A stretch of 64,000 bases of DNA from Tetracladium setigerum (taxonomy: Eukaryota; Ascomycota; Leotiomycetes; Helotiales). A program made the position numbers and the translations under genes. Positions 24,201 to 35,849 of the stretch are shown here, piece after piece. The first letter of the stretch is position 1, and each line of letters begins with the position of its first letter. The DNA lies in the NCBI GenBank assembly GCA_031472005.1, contig PZJY01000002.1:310001-374000 (forward strand), read 5' to 3'. Under the pieces are notes generated by a model. That model searched no databases. It saw only the letters and a list, made by a program, of their open reading frames with translations, and had not been told where the DNA came from.

Positions 24201-25723
24201 TTGAACTGGGACCTTTCTTTAAATTCCTCAAGCAGCTCCCCCAGAATCCAAATCACCATCATCTTAAAAGATCTTTTTCTCCTCCCAAAACTGTCAGATC
24301 CAACACATTTTGAATCCATTTCGCCCTACGAGCACGAGAAGACATCGTTCACAACGTCCCTCGAACAAGCAGCAGCTTCGCAACCCTTATCCCAGTCACA
24401 AGCAACATCTCAAGGCTCTCGTCGCCCTCGATCACTGCCAGTTTTCATCCGCACATCAAAAAGAAATCAACTGTCAAGGTACCAAAGCAAACAAGAACCA
24501 AGATTTCAAAGCAATCAACTGACAAAATACCAAAGCAACCAGCGGACAAGATGCCAAAACGACAAACAAGCAAGAAGCCGAGGCAAGGTCCCCTGTCACC
24601 AAATTCAAAGATGGCTGCCGATATAGCGACACGCCAATACATTGGCAAGAGCAATACCAGACCATGGCAAGAAGGGCACGCGCCGGTAGAACCAACTCCA
24701 CGAAAGAATCCGATCGCAGCTGTTACGAACAGTCATCCTACTCAATCGGCACCAGCAGAGTCCAAGAAGCGCAAGTCGGATTCTAGTGTTGAGTTACCAC
24801 CTGCTAAGCGCACAGTATCATGTTCAAACCTCATCGACCTGACCAGCGGCGATGTTGAAGGCGACCATGATTGCGTTATAGTTGCTTCTCGCTCTGTGGA
24901 GGAGGAGGAAACTTCATCAGAGAATGGGTCAAAGAAACCTTTGGCTCAGCACAAAATTCATTCTCAACCGGCCAAAAGACCTCGTGCTGGATTGCCTGCT
25001 TCTCTTACAGTGGATTCTTTTCTTGAGGTCGAGTGGGATGGGGAGGGCGAGTTGGAAGCAGATTTGGAAGCAGCTTTTGATGAATACGAAGCTGTCAAAG
25101 TTTTGGCTAGCCCTGTGGTAGATACTCCATCGCAGGAAGAGTTAGCTGCCGAGCTAGACGCAGATTTGGAGGCAGCTTTTACTAATTTCGAAGCTGCTAA
25201 AGTTTTGGCTCGCACTGTATCGGAAAATTCGTCGAAGGAGAAGTCGAAGAAGCCTGTTGCTGAACCCAAAGCTCGTTCCACAATCGTTGCTGTGGAAAGG
25301 AAATCGTCCAAGAAGGAGTCTAGGAAGCCTTTCGATACACAGGAACCTCGTCCCAAACCCGTTCAGCAAAAGTCTCAGCGAAAGTCCCATTCAACATTCT
25401 CGACCGGGAAAGCTTTGAACAGTTCGCGTCAAATCGAGCACTTCGATAAGCAAAAGGACCAATCAAAGGTTGTTACTCCCCACGATATGAAGCGAGATTT
25501 GGAGGCCGATTTCAATGACTGGTTCGAAAAGGATGAAGCTGCGAAGACAAATCGCTCTGAAGAGCCTGCTAGCCCTGGTATGAGCAATTCTTCACAAGAC
25601 ATGTCTTCCGCTCAGCAGGAAAGTCAGTCCGAGGTCTCTGATACTCATGATGCGAACGAAACACCGGATAAGTATTTTTCCAAGATTCAAGATGAGTCTG
25701 AAGAGGAGTCTGAAGAGGAGTAA
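24201..25723 (+). CDS. Lysine-rich, acidic-tailed nuclear-like protein; 5' end unresolved, apparent -1 frameshift
   Basis: The safe part is ATG 24551 to TAA 25721-25723 (390 codons). Upstream, protein-like sequence continues in that frame as K-x-P-K-Q repeats (KVPKQTRTKISK). It then passes to another frame at the A5 run 24458-24462, where one extra A would join them back to about 24201. No ATG lies in that part, so an upstream exon is likely. The protein has basic clusters (ESKKRKSD) suited to nuclear import. It also has three copies of a D/E-LEA-(D/A)-F-x-x-(F/Y)-E-x-x-EA-x-K repeat near residues 176-195, 206-225 and 323-340. The end is an acidic run. The acidic run continues in frame beyond the TAA for eleven codons. 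No function assigned. Confidence 0.6.
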
Positions 25724-27013
25724 GAAGAAGATGAGGAGGATGACGAGGAAGAAGAGTCTTTTCTCTTTTTCTTGATGCTGAGCAGCAGCCGGGTATGTTT
25801 GAATATTTGGCTGATATGCGGGGACAGCTGAATAGTCGAGGTTGGGCGCAGTTATAATAGGGAGTTCGACAAACAAGAAGATAAGACATGATGATGTGCT
25901 TGGGGTAATTCTGACTTGAGAAGTTCATGGCATGGATGGTGGATATGAGAACGTATTAGGATAATGTGTGCAGAAGGACTTTGAGTTGGGAAGTTCATGG
26001 CATGGATGAGGAATATGGGAATGTATTTTGAAGTTATCCGCTTTGGCGATTGATGACTTCGGGTGATAATTAGATACTGATCGAGGTACTCGTCAGTAGA
26101 TTTGGTTTCTTTTCCTCATCAATAAGTTTTGGGGACTTTAAATATTCTTTAACTTCTCTCTCCATCCGGTGTTGTAACAACCTTACACTCAATCTACATA
26201 CTCCAAACATTCAATTCTCAAGCGCTATTGAGCAGCTGACTTTCATAGCCTCTTAAAAGTTAATCTTGGATCTGGAGGCTTCTTTCCAGATCGTATGACC
26301 AAAATGTCTTTGTCTCGGAAGACCTACTCGTTGGTGATCCAAATGCCTTGGTAGAAATTCTAAACTACATATTTTGAGATAGCTCAAAAGGGTAGCCGTA
26401 TGCCATATCGACTTTCTGAACAATAAAATGGGAGGCGCAAGGCAGAGTAGCCTCCTCGCTGGAATCTTTTTCGATTGAAACGGTGGATGACCATCTCCTT
26501 TTGTCGGAATGATATAGAGAGAAAGACAGAGGATTATGATCGAAGATAGAGAGAGTGGTACAAAAAGAGGATTTGGAACATGGCCATTATCAATCAGTCG
26601 AAAACATTCCGCGCGAAGAAAGTTGACGAGTACCAAACTTACAAACCGATTTCAGCATACACCATCCATTCTGCAAGGGTTAAATGAAATTTCGAACCTG
26701 ACTGAGCAAGTTGGAACACACATTTAAAGTCATAGAGTGCTTCGACACCAGGATTGTTGAAGTCATGATGAATGGGAACGATGAAAAAATTGAAGACCCA
26801 CGCTTGAAGGGGAAACAGGAACACATAGTGGAATGCGAATACATGGTGGTTTGGACAACAAAACTAAAGTAAGGTACCTAGGTACCTGCCTATATATTTA
26901 GCATCCAGTGAGGCATCTAAAATTCCAATTCGGAGGTATTAACTTTTGAAAATCAAGTCGACAAAAAAAGTGGAAGATTTTCCACAAAAAAACAAATTCT
27001 GAACCGATCTTGT
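25724..27013. other. Gene-poor interval with a short duplication
   Basis: About 45 bases are duplicated: 25914-25960 and 25983-26029 share AAGTTCATGGCATGGATG and flanking bases, 69 bases apart. A 14-base perfect palindrome GGTACCTAGGTACC lies at 26873-26886. No gene seen. Confidence 0.5.
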
Positions 27014-27101
27014 TGCGTTCGCCGGGAATCGAACCCGGGGCCCATCGAATGTTGATCCCGAAAGATGGCAACGATGGATTTTACCACTAAACCACAAACG
27101 C
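27014..27101 (-). tRNA. tRNA-Gly(GCC) with intron
   Basis: The minus strand folds as a tRNA. The acceptor stem is GCGTTTG with CGAACGC (one G-U pair) plus discriminator A. The D-arm contains TGGTTTAGTGGTAAAATCCA, the anticodon stem is CATCG/CGATG, and the loop is TTGCCAT with anticodon GCC. The T-arm is CCGGG-TTCGATT-CCCGG. About 17 extra bases follow the base 3' of the anticodon, the standard nuclear intron position. A/B-box promoter elements are internal. Its near twin is at 54900-54992. Confidence 0.93.
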
Positions 27102-27889
27102 TATTTATTGAATTGATTGGGGTCAGCTCCGTCTTTCCACAAATATATTTGAGCCGTATATTTTATGTTGGTGGGCGCCGAAGCGGCTCTCCGCTCTGGG
27201 ATGTGGAAGAGTGGGTCTTCTTTTTATTTCGACAAACAAGCCATGTCAAAAATGTCAAATTAGGCCGTCTTTTGGGCAATTCGTATCGACATTTAAAAGC
27301 GTTTATTAAAACTAGAAGTATTTGCAAATGAAGAGAAATATATATATTGTACATAATATGTTAATTGTCTAACCACTATTCGACCCTCTATCTTTCTGAT
27401 TACATACAACACAATACAATCATCTCTCTCAAAACAAAATCCCTTCAACACCATCGAGAATAGCGTCCTCGACGTTGTGGATGCTTTCCGATGTGGACGA
27501 AGTCAGGTGCTCAATATCCTAGATAGTTCCAAAATGGTGACTGGTAATTCATGTTTGACGAACCACTCTATCCTTGAGATTCCCCTCGATTTCTTGCCTA
27601 CCCTTGATTTCGGAAATCTCTAGCTGAGATCCTCCCTGAGTCCCATATCTTTGATTTGTTGGCTCCATGACTGCGGTATATTGTGGGATTGAAATGGAGC
27701 CAGCGGTGAGGGGCCACCTTCTGCTGTAATTGGGTTTTGTGTTGAGTTCGTGCTGTTACCATACTCGGTCGTGTGTCGGTGGCATTTGATCTGGAATTCG
27801 TCCAAGACGATGGTGTTGAAAGCAAAGCGGATTCCAAACACATTGGATGTAATTGAGGTGGAAATATGACGAGACCGACCGGACCTCAT
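27102..27889. other. Interval between tRNA-Gly and the kinase gene
   Basis: Short ORFs only, none with a recognised motif; it forms the 3' flank of the kinase-vWA gene. Confidence 0.45.
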
Positions 27890-30800
27890 TCATTCGTCAT
27901 CATCTTTCTCCTCCACATCTTCCCCTTCATCAATAATCTCGTCATATTCTTCTATAAACGCCCCTAGTATCATTTTCCAAAGGTTTCCATTCGATGGTGT
28001 AGTATCAACGATGTCCCTGAAAACAGTCAGTGTGCAGCTCTAAATTTTACTGCAAGAGGAAACGTACAATTTCAAATCAAGGCCTTCATCATATTCTTTC
28101 AGCCGCTGAAGACACACCTCATTTTCACCAAAACTGATGAATTGAATGCCTACTTGAGAAGAGTTCAGATTCAGGGCGACCAGTGAATCTACAATGGCAG
28201 ATATGGCAGGTTTCGGGTCCGATTTTTGGGTCCAATGACCATTGGTGAAGACATAAATGCTCAGTGGCTTCAGATCTTCGGTGTGAGGGTCTGACGATCG
28301 AACGCGTCGAGAGTTGATCTGCGTTTCCAGTTTCTTATTGTAATCCATCAAAACAACACTGAGACGACTTTTGATGTTGCTTTCCCGTTGTAGCTGACTT
28401 TTCCTTTTTCTGACAATGTCAACAAGTTCAGTGGTATTGCGGGCATTGTATCTTTTGGATGACATTGTAAAGTACATGTCAATGCCATCGGAATCGGAAT
28501 TTTTGACCAGATAAGCCAGGATTCCGAAAAGCTCACACATTTCGTCCCATTCATTTATCATAGATCCCACATCGTCAATGATAAAGACCTATGTAGGGCC
28601 TCAGCAATCTGTGTCTGCGTTGTGTTCATATATGTAGTACTAGAGTTAAACTCACATGATCTCTTTTCCCCAATCGAAAAATCTCGTATTCACCTGGTAG
28701 TGTAGGCAAGGGTTTTTGGCGAAATTTGTTCACCAACTCTGCATTCCATTTCTTTGTGTTTTTCCATCCGACCGCAGTTGCGAGTGCTAGGTAAGGGAGC
28801 TCCTTGGACTTCTTAGACTTTCTAGACTTTCTGTGACGTCTGACTTTGCTCCGATCGGAAGAATGCCTCTCCACACTCTCTTTACCTTTTCCTTTATTGT
28901 ATTTCACTTTGGAATCGGGACCATCATGAATAGAGTGCTTTTTAGCCGGTTCAAACTCCTCGGACCATTGCTCATCGTGGAAATTTCTCGATCCTCGCGA
29001 GGTGTTAGAGTTGTGCCTGTTGGCACGAATTTGAGGTTGCGTTGCTGGTCGACGATTTCCTATTGATGGGGAATATTTGTCTTCCAAATCCAAATCCTCA
29101 TCTTCAACATGGGTCAAATCTTCTGGGCTTGATACTCTACCTTCGAACAAGATCTTGGACTGCGTTCTTGATTTTGGGCTGCTATATCGTCGGCGGGGAT
29201 TACTCAACCAGGTATCGGAGCGATTGCGTGGGGGCGGTGGTACCGAAAGACTTGTTGGCAACTCCGGAGGTTGTCGTAGTAGGGTCGAACCACGGTATGG
29301 GCTCACGCCATTTGAGACGATTCTGGGGCTCCGTACTCTGAGAATCTGTTCTGCTCTGTGCAAGAGCTGCCGGGTATTCGACCGAGTCCGAGAGTCTGGA
29401 AGAAGCATACTCTCCTCAATCATGCGTAACATGTGAGCGGTGATTTGGTCGCCTGTGCGAAGGGTGCTTAGGAGGGACTGATGGCTGTCCAAAACGACAT
29501 CAAGTACTTTTTCGCCCCCGTGAAAGCAGTCACCAAGCCTGGGATGAATCTCTTTGGCTTCAGCTGCTCGGTCTCTGCGATATTGCAAAAGACCTTCATA
29601 GCCTCTGCCGATCCATACGGCAGCCTCACTGAAAACACATCCCAACGACCAGATGTCAACTTTCGGATCCACTTGAAGAGGGCTGTAGTCAAAGTAATCG
29701 TCAGACCGCCAACACTCGGGTGCACCTAGCAAAATATTAGTCAGAAGCCTCATAATCAAACCAGGTTGATGTGATTTCATACCATAGGTTGCAGTTCCTT
29801 GACTATCCCCGGCTGTTGGTGTCTTCTTTCCACCTACTGTTCTCAGGAAATGACTCACACCCAGATCTGCAAGCTTGAATTGGTATTCGTAGGGCCGAGA
29901 CGCTCCGTTGCTGACAACAAGAATATTTCCTGGTTTCACATCTTGGTGCCATCTGTCGAGAAACCTTTAGTGTCAGTGGATAAGTGAGGTTGGTATAAAT
30001 ATCATTCAGACGCTTACCCGTTTAGAATAATCAGTTCTCCATCTGTATTCTTCCTCTCGACTCTTTGTATGCTATCAAGCCCCCTGAGAACATCAAACAG
30101 ACCGATCCAAAACTGTTCGATATCAGCCTGCTCACATGGTGGTGTTGTTGTCTTGAAGTATTCCTCCAGAGAACCTCGGTCAGCGTACTCGAGGATGATG
30201 TTGTAGGTTTGGCCTTGAGTATAAGAGCCGTAGAAGCCGATCAAATATGTTTTTGGGCTATTATAACCACCCCTCAATTTTCGGAATGCTTCTACTTCGT
30301 TGTCAAAGTATGTTTTCGCGTCTGGTCCGCCGTAGGTCTTGAGTACGAAGGTATTCGACTGATCATCGGGGACGCCCTATCTGAATTAGCAGTCTGCCTC
30401 GGGCATTGGGAAACGCTCTCACCTGTAAAACAAGAGACTGGCTCCTAAATATTTTGTTATAAGATCTGTGTAATCTTATCTTGTAAAGAACGGCCATTCC
30501 TCCCCCAGCAAGAAACTCCTTGGCAGCAAATGGCAGGATTCGTTCGGGCTCAAACTCTGTTGTCATGTATCTTTCGAATATGACCGGGCAGAATTTCCAT
30601 TGTCTCTTGCAGAAATACTTGTAGGAATCGCCGTTGCCAGTGTCCGAGGGCCATCCTTTTGGTTTGCGACTGGCATCGAACGGCAAATGGTGGTCAGTGT
30701 AGTGCGCGAATTGCACCAGCCTGGAGATAGCGTAGCCGAGTCCAGCATCAACAAGAATGCAAAAAACTTTGACATGGTCACGCAATATGGTATCCGTGTC

Positions 30801-31025
30801 GACGGGAGACTCCTCGGGCGAAAAGATTTCGTCCAGGATGGCGGCCAGCCTTGCGTGCCTGTCCTCCTCAAGATAGCTCTGGAGTTTACCGATAGGCACG
30901 AAGGCTTTCCTCGTCTCGTCTTCATGGTCGACTTGTGCATAGAGTTGATTCTTGCGCATGAACTCGAGGAAGTCTTCGGTAGCAGGCCTCTCACGCCAGC
31001 CCCGTCGCTGTTGTGACATGGCCAT
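27890..31025 (-). CDS. Protein kinase fused to a C-terminal vWA-like domain
   Basis: Six exons (31025-30423, 30376-30018, 29952-29783, 29725-28656, 28588-28068, 28016-27890) total 2850 bases, 949 residues. An N-terminal helical region (about 1-150) precedes a kinase domain with glycine loop AGGGMAVLYKI, lysine FVLKTY, an alpha-C Glu (NEVEAF), catalytic loop WHQDVKPGNILVV, DLG in place of DFG, APE as GAPECW, and DIWSLGC. After a basic, disordered linker (RRHRKSRKSKKSKE) comes a vWA-like domain starting VFIIDDVGSMINEW, a D-x-x-G-S-M MIDAS-like motif. An acidic tail ends the protein. Catalysis is plausible because HxD and Lys are kept. Targets are unknown. It could be a stress or self-recognition kinase with a metal-dependent partner-binding domain. 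The start is ATG 31025 or 31019. Confidence 0.88.
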
Positions 31026-31625
31026 TGATCCCACGCGCGCGCAAGCACCCAAGCGGATTTGTATGACGAGATTTGCACATGTAAGTGCGAAGCGAGGTAT
31101 AAGTATAGAAGGCGAAGAATATGGATATATATTATGTGTTGGAATTAATCGACGTTCTCCTGCAAGAGGGCACCGTGGGTAAGGAGAAAGAACTCGATCA
31201 CAACGATCAAGAAGAAGCAGAGAGAGACAGCTTGAGGAAGGCTACGCTGACTACTGCGATCGCACAACTGCAATCCGCCAACCAGGAGCCAAGCCAGAGC
31301 CCTGACAGCTTCTAGTGCTCTTTAGCCCCGCCCCCGCCGCTATGAACGGACGGGATCGGGCGGGGTCCACTGTGCGGCTGAACATCCCAACGCAAAATTA
31401 AACCTAAATTCGATCCTGCGTGCGCTTACCAAGCGACGTGTTCGATATGGAACATAGGCAAGGTCTTTCGAATACTAGATATTACATCCTTCCTGTCACC
31501 ATATCCCTCTACATGTATTACAACTTTTCCGGGGTTCATAATCACTATTTGTCCTTTCAGCGTCGACTCAAGATACCCTGACGAATCTCTTCCGAGCACA
31601 TCCGGACCAAGGCCCAAATACCGAC
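31026..31625. other. Interval between kinase-vWA and CorA-like genes
   Basis: 600 bases holding the kinase promoter and the 3' flank of the CorA-like gene. A 64-codon + strand ORF (31121-31315) is the only frame and has no known motif. Confidence 0.45.
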
Positions 31626-33690
31626 CTACCTATCTGTTTCTATTAATGTGGATAACTGGCCTCGTCGTTTCAATTCCTGTTGTCGGTTGATCCACCAGTA
31701 AACACTATACCACGCAATAAAAGTCATTACCATTATGGGAATGCAGATCCCGAGAAACAGTTGCAAAGCTCCCAGCTGGAAGACTCGCCGAGACTGCCCC
31801 GAGTCGTCAGTGTGCCACTGCACGATATCGGTACTCATGATTGTCTAGATAATAAAGTGATGCGATTAGCGGCTTATGGATATGGAGGCAAAGATTGGAG
31901 TTTCTTGTCGGTTTGAGGAGACTCACAGAAATGAAGGTACCCGGCAGGAAGAAGAGGGTCACCAGCGTGATGATCCGCATCGACACCGTCTCTTGTTTGG
32001 TACTTTGCGCGATTATATGCATGTCCTTCGTCATCACTTCCATATTTTCGGTAGATTGTTGGGCTCTCGTAGCAAGGGTCTTGCTGGCTTCCATATTTTG
32101 ATACTCGAGAATACCATACAACTACATATGATCTGTTAGGCTGCAACATCAAGAGGTAAACGACTCTTCACACTTACCAGGCGTTTTCGATCAGCGAGCA
32201 GCCTTAATAGTGTACTTGTCCGTGATTGCTGCATGTGGAGATCGTTTATGATACTTGTTATTCTCGCCTCAAACCTCTCGATGTTCACTCTGTATTCGCC
32301 TCTCAACGTCTCGTGAGACGGCTCAATTACAAGCAATGAGTGGTAATGGGCTTGGAGTTCAGTAAGAACGTGAACATTTAACTCCAAACTTAGGAGAACC
32401 TCGTTTGCCCTATCTTCGATGAGCTGTACCCCTTGGAGATCAGTAAAGGAGAATTTGCTGAGGCTGCTTGGCGCCCCCCCTCGACCGTACATTGTTTGGG
32501 AACGCCCCGGCGGTCCACCTGGTGGGGGTGGTGGTGGTGGTGATTGTTTCTCAAGCGGAAAATTAGGCCCAGATGGCTGGCTGTTCGGCTGCGAGAAAGA
32601 AGATGGTTTCCTGAAGCTACCCATGGCCCGCAACGACCCTTTCTCTGACATCGCGTTTGATCCAGAAGTAATAGTGCTCCAGGTCACGGCTTTAGAAGTC
32701 TTTGATTCAGTCACAGCTCCAGGAGCATGCACCATTACCGACAACGTTGTCCTGGTTTTTTCCTGGAGCGCTTCCTCAAGAAAGCTAATGTACCATCTCC
32801 AGTCTTCGGCGCACCAATCGCAAATGATCATGTGTGTTGCCAGAGATGCGGCGAAAGCATTCACTTGCGAGACATCGGCACCTGGAAACTTCTTTGTGGA
32901 ATCTCTCGTGTGCTCAATTCTATCCCTTATGAGTTCATCCGCTTTCACTACAATCCAAAACGTTCGTCCGGTCTCCAAATCTAGAGAATGATAGACTGCT
33001 GTTTGCCGAATGGACCAAGGCATACTCGGTTGGTATTCTGAAGGCTCCACAGACTTCAAGCAGTAACACATTCGCAGCTCAAGTCCCGACCTGCCCAGTT
33101 GGGGTATCTGCAGGCTCTTGTACATGGCGTCTAGGTGAGATTCGTGACGAAATGCACTAAATTGAAAGTCGGTAAGGTGTTCTTGGTGGCCAAATGGGAA
33201 CAAAAAGTCAAGGAAGGATGGCATCACTTGGTGATACGTGAGTACATAAGTGAGAAGCTCTCGACTCGTGTACAATCGTTCCCTTGAGTTTGGTGCATGG
33301 AGAAATCTAAGCCGAGCAAATATTAGCACGAATGAGCTTTGTTCGAAGGGCAGCTGGCAAAATACATGTATCTACATGACGGGTCAGATCTAGTTGATGT
33401 AGGAAGACGGCTCAAGTGTTCCCTGAGCTCTTTAAGAGCACAGATTAAAGTGTTTTCTACCAATATTAGCAAATGGAAGACAGGGGGGGAGTAATCGTAC
33501 TCTTAGTCCGGCCGTGACCGTCGTACTCCACCAGAGCCAAGCTGGCATTCTCTTTTCCTGAGAATAATCGCGTCTCCTTCTCATCCAGACGCTTACTATA
33601 CGCTTTCAGATTATGCTCGTACGTGTTGTGATAAATCAAATTGATAGGATACGTAGCAGCCTTATCGCACGATGCGAGAAAGTCGTCCAT
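31626..33690 (-). CDS. Fungal CorA-like membrane protein
   Basis: Five exons (33690-33501, 33456-33330, 33306-32178, 32121-31927, 31844-31626) total 1860 bases, 619 residues. The soluble N-terminal half carries FLASCDKAATYPINLI and LHAPNSRERLYTSRELL, typical of the fungal CorA-like family. A Pro-rich insert (P8 followed by GGPPG) sits near the middle. A long helix region leads into two membrane helices, ITLVTLFFLPGTFIS and LFLGICIPIMVMTFIAWYSV. Where true CorA magnesium channels have GMN after the first helix, this protein has TIMSTDI, so Mg transport is doubtful. Such proteins often sit beside signalling genes in ascomycetes. The kinase-vWA gene follows on the same strand. It could be a membrane sensor or anchor. 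Confidence 0.85.
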
Positions 33691-33832
33691 CCCATCAATC
33701 GGTTTCAGGTTGTAGTAGGTGATTCAAATGGTTGTGGAGCTAGCAGTACATGAACAGAATTGCAATATTCGAATGAAGGACAATTGATTTGCAGACTACA
33801 GTTCGAAGAGAGAATGTGAGATACATATAGCC

Positions 33833-34030
33833 ATGAAAAATCCCGAGTATCATTCCGATGGTTTGCATAGCCCCGGGGCTCTCCCGCATGCTGAGCCAAT
33901 GAGCAACCTGTCTGTTTCAGAGACCTCGACAACTCAGATTGAATCTCCGTTCATCAACGACCCTGCCTCCCTTCATACCGCAGAAGCAAACGAAAATCTT
34001 CCGAACATAGCCGCAGGGTGTTTATCGTAA
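33833..34030 (+). CDS. Possible small ORF, unrecognised
   Basis: A 65-codon frame with a proper ATG, Ser/Thr/Asn/Pro-rich and protein-like in composition, lying in the promoter of the CorA-like gene on the opposite strand. No domain or signal peptide. Could be chance. Confidence 0.2.
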   Translation: MKNPEYHSDGLHSPGALPHAEPMSNLSVSETSTTQIESPFINDPASLHTAEANENLPNIAAGCLS

Positions 34031-34140
34031 TGATGGAGTTAATAAGTGAGTGATATCAACGTCGAGTTGGCAGTCGTAGCCTGATCAATTGGTCTCTCTC
34101 ATTCTGCCACCGCAGACCTCGTCAGCTGTGCATCTTTTGG

Positions 34141-34449
34141 TTACAGCCTATGAAACTCCGCCTCCGTGCCCAGGTTAGCAGGGAAACTTGCCGGTGTCAA
34201 TGGTCTTTCAATCCAAAAGGCAAAAGAATCACCAGAGAGCTGTTGACACGAAGTTAGCACTCAACCGACATGAAACAACACGCTCGCCTGCCGCCAACAA
34301 AATCGAGGGGCGGGCAACCCAACAATTGGGAAGTTGCAAATGCTTACCTGTGTCAAGAAATCATAATTGCCAAAGATTCCCTGGAGAAAACCGTTGATGA
34401 TATCCACATTCATGCGATATGGCGAAAAATAATCCCAATCCCATGGCAT
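34141..34449 (-). CDS. Possible two-exon small protein, unrecognised
   Basis: ATG 34449 (context ACAAAATGCC) starts a 34-codon exon to 34348, followed by a GTAAGC donor. An acceptor at 34241-34240 (TCAACAG) leads to a second exon, 34239-34141. Phases match, giving 66 residues: an aromatic-rich start (MPWDWDYFSPYRMN), then an FLQGIFGNYDF stretch. No family recognised. It lies head-to-tail upstream of the CorA-like gene and could belong to the same locus, or be a relic of a longer gene. Confidence 0.35.
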
Positions 34450-35399
34450 TTTGTCAGGTGTCGCTATGGAGAGGCTCTGGAGTGTTATGGGAGCAAGCCT
34501 CTCGTGAGACCTGAAACTGAGGCTCAATCAATTCGGTATGTCAATACAACGGTCTTTTTGCTTTAACTTGACTCAAGTGATTGCGGCGGGGAGGGGTGGC
34601 GGGGGGCGAATACCAGATAGTCAGTGGGCCTTAAGTAGGCAGATTCGCCGTCAGGCATCGTTTCGCAACATTAACCAGGCAAAGAAGGCAATAAAAAATG
34701 CGGCTCTTACTCATTTAGTGTGTGTGTTGGAAAAGGATTTGACTCGCCAGCTCAGATGCGATGCACACCGAGAATGCGAAGCTGCTGGAAGGGGCTTTCT
34801 CATTGGACCTCACCCTTATTGCGATGTAACAACCCAGACGAAACTCGGTGGCAGGGATTTGATTCCACAATTTGAGGCATCATGTGAAAGAGGACTGGAA
34901 AGACCCTTATCTCACCACAAGATTGATATCCTTTAGAAGCCAAAAAGAAACGTGTGAAGTCGAACTCTTTGCGTTCGCCAGGAACGGAATCGGGTTTACA
35001 CAAGCGAGTCGAATCGACAATTTTGCGTATCATAATAAACATGGATGGCTGACGGTTCAGAATTCTCTGACTTTATCGGAGTAACTTAAGTAGAACTGTT
35101 TTCTCGCTGAAGTTGAATCGGAATTGCAAGCGCTGTTACTTGTATTTGGTGAGCCTCATCCACAATTTTACGGAATCATGGTGCTAACGATGGATTCAAT
35201 TGGAAGCACCACTGTAATTCGGTGGTAGAGTTCAGAAGTTGGAGAACCAAGAAGCATTTCAAATCACCATTTTGAAGAGGTTGGATGTCTCACAAATGTT
35301 TGGACATTTCTACCTTAGTGGTACTCTCACAGAGACAGAACAGGAGAGAGTTTTGTCATTTCTGGCTGAAAAACGATTGAAAATCAGTTCTTGGCTTGA
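34450..35399. other. Gene-poor interval
   Basis: A 132-codon frame at 34538-34936 has no recognised motif. At 34970-34985 the + strand has TTGCGTTCGCCAGGAA, nearly the 3' end of the tRNA-Gly genes in reverse orientation, but the rest of the tRNA is not recognisable. Confidence 0.4.
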
Positions 35400-35820
35400 T
35401 ACTGGCTTTATTTGTTTTCTAGCTAATCGTAAAACTCACGAGGAGTTGAAATACGCTCCGGAGTGACGTCGCCTGCTATTATCTCAATACTCGTCACGCG
35501 TTACTCGATTTTAACTCTTGGTGAAAGATAGCGAATAGCTTCGTTCACATCTTCCGCGTCGCTTATTCTAATCAAGGTTAGGTGTTTAAGCTCCGGTCAC
35601 TCTTTTAAAAGCTCTAGGAAGAGAATTTTCAGACTTTCTCTAAGAGAAAACGCTCTGTATTTAGCCGGATAAGTTATACTATGATTAATCTCGAGATCGT
35701 TCTTTTCGAAGCTAGCGGAACATAGATAACGGTTTTCTAGGGTCAACACTTCAAGTGTGCTCGACGTGTGACGGGGTAAATCAGCCTATTTGAAATCTTG
35801 TATGCTCTCGCGCCGCTGGG
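35400..35820 (-). pseudogene. Decayed LRR/F-box-like gene fragment
   Basis: On the minus strand one frame from about 35820 to 35400 reads as protein for about 140 codons but holds several stops. Typical leucine-rich pieces are SSTLEVLTLENRYL, AFSLRESLKILFLELLKE, a TGA, then PELKHLTLIRISDAEDVNEA. This spacing resembles LRR segments of fungal F-box proteins. The TGA sits where such repeats usually have C or W (a G-to-A change fits). The fragment stops about 30 bases from the Fot1-like element. No continuation is visible on the other side of the element. Confidence 0.5.
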
Positions 35821-35849
35821 TTGTGTGACCTTATAAGACAAGCTTATTA

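Noticed and set aside
26873..26886. GGTACCTAGGTACC palindrome as a regulator site
   Set aside because: Palindromes of this GGTACC/CCTAGG type are common in filamentous fungal DNA, and no gene starts nearby.
32419..32991. 190-codon + strand frame
   Set aside because: Antisense to the main exon of the CorA-like gene; its Gly run is the mirror of the Pro run.
34538..34936. 132-codon + strand frame
   Set aside because: Has an ATG but no motif, no splice support and unremarkable composition.
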